From: Promethearchaeota archaeon
Lineage (GTDB): Archaea; Asgardarchaeota; Lokiarchaeia; Sigynarchaeales; SOKP01
Direction: 5' to 3'
Assembly (NCBI GenBank): GCA_016839635.1
Contig: JAEOTV010000142.1
Coordinates: forward strand, 1 to 35,541
DNA: 35,541 bases
Positions 32,759 to 35,541 of the stretch are shown here, one piece after another. How positions within the stretch are numbered: position 1 is the stretch's first letter; each line of letters opens with the position of its first letter. Under the pieces are notes generated by a model. It searched no databases, was not told the origin of the DNA, and worked only from the letters and a program-made list of their open reading frames with translations. Position numbers and translations under genes: made by a program.

Positions 32759-33643
32759 TTAAAATTGTTTAAAGAGCTTTATATTTCTGCTTTTTAATAT
32801 TTCTCGAAATTCTATTGATTGATATGCAGATGCAAATGATTCTTGAGCATCCTCGATTGCGCCATAAAAAATGAAGTTCGAAAACCAAGTTACGATGAAC
32901 ATTATACTAGCCCTTCTGTATCGGGTATGAAATTTAATATTTAAACGAGGTGAAGAATATTGAAAAAGAAAAAGGTTTGGTGCAGTTCCAACAGGAAATT
33001 TCAATGATTTACTAATCAATTGTTGAGTTTCTAAGATATGAGCTAAACTTTCTAAATTAACAACTCCTCCATCAATCCATATTCTCTCAACACCAATATT
33101 TTTTAATCCATTAATTATATTCACATTATTAGGTTGATTTTTTTCGGTAAGATATTTATATCTCTGGGTAGAAGTCATGTTTTCTGAGCTAAGAATCAAA
33201 ATTACTACAGATTTTATTTTATTTTTTTGTAAAACTTCTACTTCTTTCTTATTTTTTAGATTTGAAATAGTATTGTAGATGTATTGGTGTGGGTTGATTC
33301 CATTTTCTTTAAGATATTCAATCCCTGCTATTCTTGACTCAAGATTTCCTCCTAAAATGAAAGGAGGGTTAAAATGATCCAAATAAAATTCCAAATATTT
33401 AACCATTGATTTTGGAGTAGTAGCAGAAATTTCTATTAAATTGGGAATTTTATATTTTTCTGATAAGGATTGATGACTTTCTATGCGTTTGATAGCCTTT
33501 TGAGTGTTAAATAATTCTGGATTTTTCCTGTCTAGAATTGTCTCATTCTGATAAAAAATTGTACCAATAAGGATGGGTGGAGAATCAAATTGTCCTCGAC
33601 CTAATTTTAGATTTCCATAAGTATAATAATCAACATCATTCAT
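32759..33643 (-). CDS. mtrH: MtrH-like methyltransferase (methyl-tetrahydromethanopterin/folate type)
   Basis: This 294-aa protein matches the MtrH pattern through its N-terminal half: LGRGQFDSPPILIGTIFYQN (family: GG-x-P-G-x-x-P-x-V-L-I-G-S-I-F-Y), IPNLIEISATTPKSMVKYLE, PPFILGGNLESRIAGIEYLK and NPHQYIYNTIS. MtrH is the subunit of methyl-H4MPT:coenzyme M methyltransferase that moves the methyl group between the pterin and the corrinoid, using a TIM-barrel fold. Stand-alone MtrH homologues in non-methanogens, Asgard archaea included, are thought to do the same with other corrinoid proteins. No corrinoid protein or other mtr subunit is present in the window. Near the C-terminus, VTWFSNFIFYGAIEDAQESF keeps the final helices. 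The length is near the usual 300-320. It is divergent from the TYDxLCW-module gene, 129 nt apart. Confidence 0.85.
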   Translation of the reverse strand: MNDVDYYTYGNLKLGRGQFDSPPILIGTIFYQNETILDRKNPELFNTQKAIKRIESHQSLSEKYKIPNLIEISATTPKSMVKYLEFYLDHFNPPFILGGNLESRIAGIEYLKENGINPHQYIYNTISNLKNKKEVEVLQKNKIKSVVILILSSENMTSTQRYKYLTEKNQPNNVNIINGLKNIGVERIWIDGGVVNLESLAHILETQQLISKSLKFPVGTAPNLFLFQYSSPRLNIKFHTRYRRASIMFIVTWFSNFIFYGAIEDAQESFASAYQSIEFREILKSRNIKLFKQF

Positions 33644-33772
33644 TTTGAGATCAACAAATAAATCTAATACTATTAATAGGAATAAAAAACTATTTAATCT
33701 GCTTACTTTTTCAGTAGAAAGATATTTTTTCTATATTTTTCCTTAAATCAATAATGTAACAAGATTATATGT

Positions 33773-34087
33773 ATGGAGACTATTAATTATTTAAGAATTA
33801 AAAAACAGTTCGGAAATTCTAAAAAAAATTTGATTAATATGGATGATGAAAACATTTCACAAGTTAATGTTGCAGCATATTATCTCGCAGAAAAAGGCTA
33901 TACTTATGATAAATTATGTTGGATGCTTGCTGAAAGACAGTTGCTCATTCAAAGAGACCCTAATTACAATCAAAAAGGTAGAATAAGGGAAAAAGCTGCT
34001 GAAATATTTTATTCTGGTCCAACATATGATGTGTTGTGCTACTTAATTTCGGAAATAGATATTATGATGAAATTAAGAAAAAAGTAG
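33773..34087 (+). CDS. Stand-alone TYDxLCW two-repeat module protein
   Basis: This 104-aa protein has a polar, basic N-terminus (residues 1-30) followed by the same two-repeat helical module found at the C-terminus of the gelsolin-domain protein at 8706-9551. Repeat 1 is VAAYYLAEKGYTYDKLCWML and repeat 2 is REKAAEIFYSGPTYDVLCYL, about 40 residues apart, each then continuing with [A/S]-E and a short helix. The core pattern is A-x3-[FY]-x5-T-Y-D-x-L-C-[WY]-x-x-x-[AS]-E. The fold is unknown; the A-x-x-Y-x-L-x-E...G...D...W-x-x-A-E pattern recalls DUF2934, a weak similarity seen by eye only. A TATA-like cttaaatc lies near 33742-33749, suggesting a leaderless or short-leader mRNA. It converges with the vWA gene, 36 nt apart. 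Confidence 0.72.
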   Translation: METINYLRIKKQFGNSKKNLINMDDENISQVNVAAYYLAEKGYTYDKLCWMLAERQLLIQRDPNYNQKGRIREKAAEIFYSGPTYDVLCYLISEIDIMMKLRKK

Positions 34088-34123
34088 CGATTTAATAGGT
34101 TCAAAACACTCTTGTTTAAAGAT

Positions 34124-35329
34124 TTAATAAAGATGGAGTTTTGTATCACAAGTGCGACATTGGCCTCCCTTTAATTTTTTAAAACAATCCTCATGATAAA
34201 GAGCATTACATTGAAGATTCCCACATTGAACTGCGGGTTGTCCTTTCTCAAAGATTAAATGACAAACTGGACATGCATTAAAAAGTGCTTCTTCTCCAAG
34301 TAACCCAACATCTTGAATATATTTAGCGGGCATTAATTCAGGTTTTTTAACTGTTTCATCTTTCAAACCCTTTGTAAGTGTACGTAATTTCTGAATTTGG
34401 GTAATTTCTATAGGAATTTTTAAGAGATAAAAGCAATGAGGACATCTAGCAGTACCAGATCTTCTTACTTGATGATTTTTTTGAGAGTCTGCCCATGCTG
34501 CTAAACAGTGGATATGAAAAGGTGTAGTACAATTAGGACAATATCTCCCTGTAATATAAAAAGTGCCCTTTGTATAGGGATTTTGATCAGAAAAACAAAT
34601 CGAACATTTTTTAAAATCGCCTTGTCCTCGTATTTGTTTTAAACGTTGTTCTTGATCTTTTGTTAAGTCTTGGACTCTTAATAAATCTGCTGCGATTTTT
34701 CTAAGAAAAGCTGGATTATCTATAAGAACTTCTTTTCCAGTCCCGTATTTTTTATAATTATCATCTGCAATCTCTTGTGCTGATCTATTTAATGACTCAT
34801 GATCATTACTATAGAAGTATCTACCACCTGTAATATCACTTATTTTCTTTAAAATATTATCTTTTCTTGTATTTCCAAGACCAAAGGCGTCAATTCTGAT
34901 ATTTAATCCTTGAGCAAGACGTGCCATTTTTAAAGGATCAACAGCAGACTTCATGTAGTTTCCATCAGAAATCAATACTATTCTTGGAGTTTTAGCGCCG
35001 ATTTTACGTAATTCAGCTATTAAGGTTTTGATCGACAATGCTAAAGCATCACCCATCGCGGAGTATCCTCCACATTTTAGTGAATTCAAGGCTTTATTAA
35101 GGTTTTCTTCGAAACTAGAGGTCGTAAAGTCCATTATCTTTTTCGGCGTATTAGAATATTTTATCAACGCAAAAGCACTTAAACTATCTATATTAAATCT
35201 TTCCCTTATCAATGTTTTTACTGCTGAAATACAACAAGTTAATCTATTAGGACTGAAATCCTTTCTAAACATCGACCTTGACGTATCTATACAGATAACA
35301 AGATTCTCTGGAATTCTATTCTCTGACAT
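34124..35329 (-). CDS. vWA-domain protein with two RING-like zinc fingers
   Basis: This 401-aa protein has a von Willebrand A domain (about residues 8-190) followed by two cysteine/histidine-rich fingers. The vWA metal site (MIDAS) is complete at its first element, LVICIDTSRSM (D15-x-S17-x-S19), with GGYSAMGDALAL as a variant of the second (serine or tyrosine in place of threonine) and VLISDGNY as the third. Finger 1 (about 242-302) reads CSIC...CPNC-x4-H-x-H-x-x-C...CPHC. Finger 2 (about 352-400) reads CPVC...C-x4-C-x4-H-x2-C...CRTC. Both follow the RING/PHD-like order of paired ligands with a central histidine. A vWA followed by a RING-like finger is the plan of the TFIIH subunit p44/Ssl1 and of some ubiquitin ligases; which applies here is not known. 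It converges with the module gene at 33773. Confidence 0.85.
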   Translation of the reverse strand: MSENRIPENLVICIDTSRSMFRKDFSPNRLTCCISAVKTLIRERFNIDSLSAFALIKYSNTPKKIMDFTTSSFEENLNKALNSLKCGGYSAMGDALALSIKTLIAELRKIGAKTPRIVLISDGNYMKSAVDPLKMARLAQGLNIRIDAFGLGNTRKDNILKKISDITGGRYFYSNDHESLNRSAQEIADDNYKKYGTGKEVLIDNPAFLRKIAADLLRVQDLTKDQEQRLKQIRGQGDFKKCSICFSDQNPYTKGTFYITGRYCPNCTTPFHIHCLAAWADSQKNHQVRRSGTARCPHCFYLLKIPIEITQIQKLRTLTKGLKDETVKKPELMPAKYIQDVGLLGEEALFNACPVCHLIFEKGQPAVQCGNLQCNALYHEDCFKKLKGGQCRTCDTKLHLY

Positions 35330-35541
35330 GTTATTTACAGTATTTACCGGGTCTAATTTTTAATGTGTAGCAAATGATCTTTTTGATTTACTCTTTTTTT
35401 AATTGTTTATTAAGTACTAATTAATTAATACTGCTTCAATTAGATAAAGTTTATTTTTACAAAAAAAAATAATATTTAATAAAACCTAATTTACTATTAA
35501 CATTAAGAATATTAGTAAAAAGAATATTGATATTAAATTTG
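35330..35541. other. AT-rich window end without a recognisable gene
   Basis: The last 212 nt upstream of the vWA gene contain its promoter side and long A/T runs (for example a run of nine A near 35461). There is no convincing open frame or repeat. A gene starting further right may have its promoter here. Confidence 0.4.

Noticed and set aside
35028..35363. 111-aa plus-strand frame over the vWA N-terminus
   Set aside because: The minus strand holds the clear vWA MIDAS motif; the plus-strand product has no recognisable features.

Overview
The window is AT-rich archaeal chromosomal DNA. Several genes have TATA-like boxes about 25-28 nt before a start codon with little or no leader, and others have GGTGA or AGGAG ribosome-binding sites. 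The gene content points to an Asgard archaeon, most likely of the Lokiarchaeia type. It includes a gelsolin-domain protein, two membrane proteins with probable longin/roadblock-like cytoplasmic domains, a vWA protein with two RING-like zinc clusters, an MtrH-type methyltransferase and several zinc-ribbon proteins. The lineage is inferred from this content; there is no rRNA or marker gene to prove it. I found no rRNA, tRNA, CRISPR array, transposase or phage gene.

Layout. 1-5.2 kb: the 5' part of a zinc-ribbon gene, a metallo-beta-lactamase-fold hydrolase, two tandem ICMT/PEMT-family membrane methyltransferases (the second has no ordinary start codon), an unknown protein, an MFS transporter, and a third ICMT/PEMT-like protein. 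5.3-8.5 kb: a cold-shock protein, the remnant of a beta-CASP/RNase J-like metallohydrolase, a second MFS transporter, a 53-aa leaderless gene, a cupin and a coiled-coil/zinc-ribbon protein. 8.7-15.2 kb: a gelsolin-domain protein with a C-terminal two-repeat TYDxLCW module, a four-helix membrane protein, and two tandem paralogous secreted-and-anchored proteins with cytoplasmic domains.

15.4-20.3 kb: a tightly packed minus-strand run of sulfatase, saccharopine-dehydrogenase-like reductase, small membrane protein, HTH_42 winged-helix protein and FMN-dependent oxidoreductase. 20.4-23.6 kb: a polytopic membrane protein, a TIGR04076-like protein, a U32 peptidase-family protein, protein-L-isoaspartate methyltransferase and a 47-aa basic protein. 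23.7-27.7 kb: a divergent glycan pair, a GH57 alpha-glucan enzyme and a maltokinase-like kinase. 27.7-35.5 kb: a ribbon-helix-helix protein with a tandem 9-bp repeat in its promoter, a long AT-rich gap, an ArsR-like regulator, a B12-binding-type radical SAM protein, a TPR-like solenoid, a stand-alone MtrH, a small protein made almost entirely of the TYDxLCW module, and the vWA/double-RING protein.

How they fit together. The clearest joint functions are alpha-glucan metabolism (GH57 plus maltokinase) and C1 transfer (MtrH). The most unusual material is the eukaryote-like part: the TYDxLCW module occurs both fused to gelsolin and alone, the tandem membrane proteins join a large ectodomain to a trafficking-type cytosolic fold, and the vWA protein carries two RING-like fingers.
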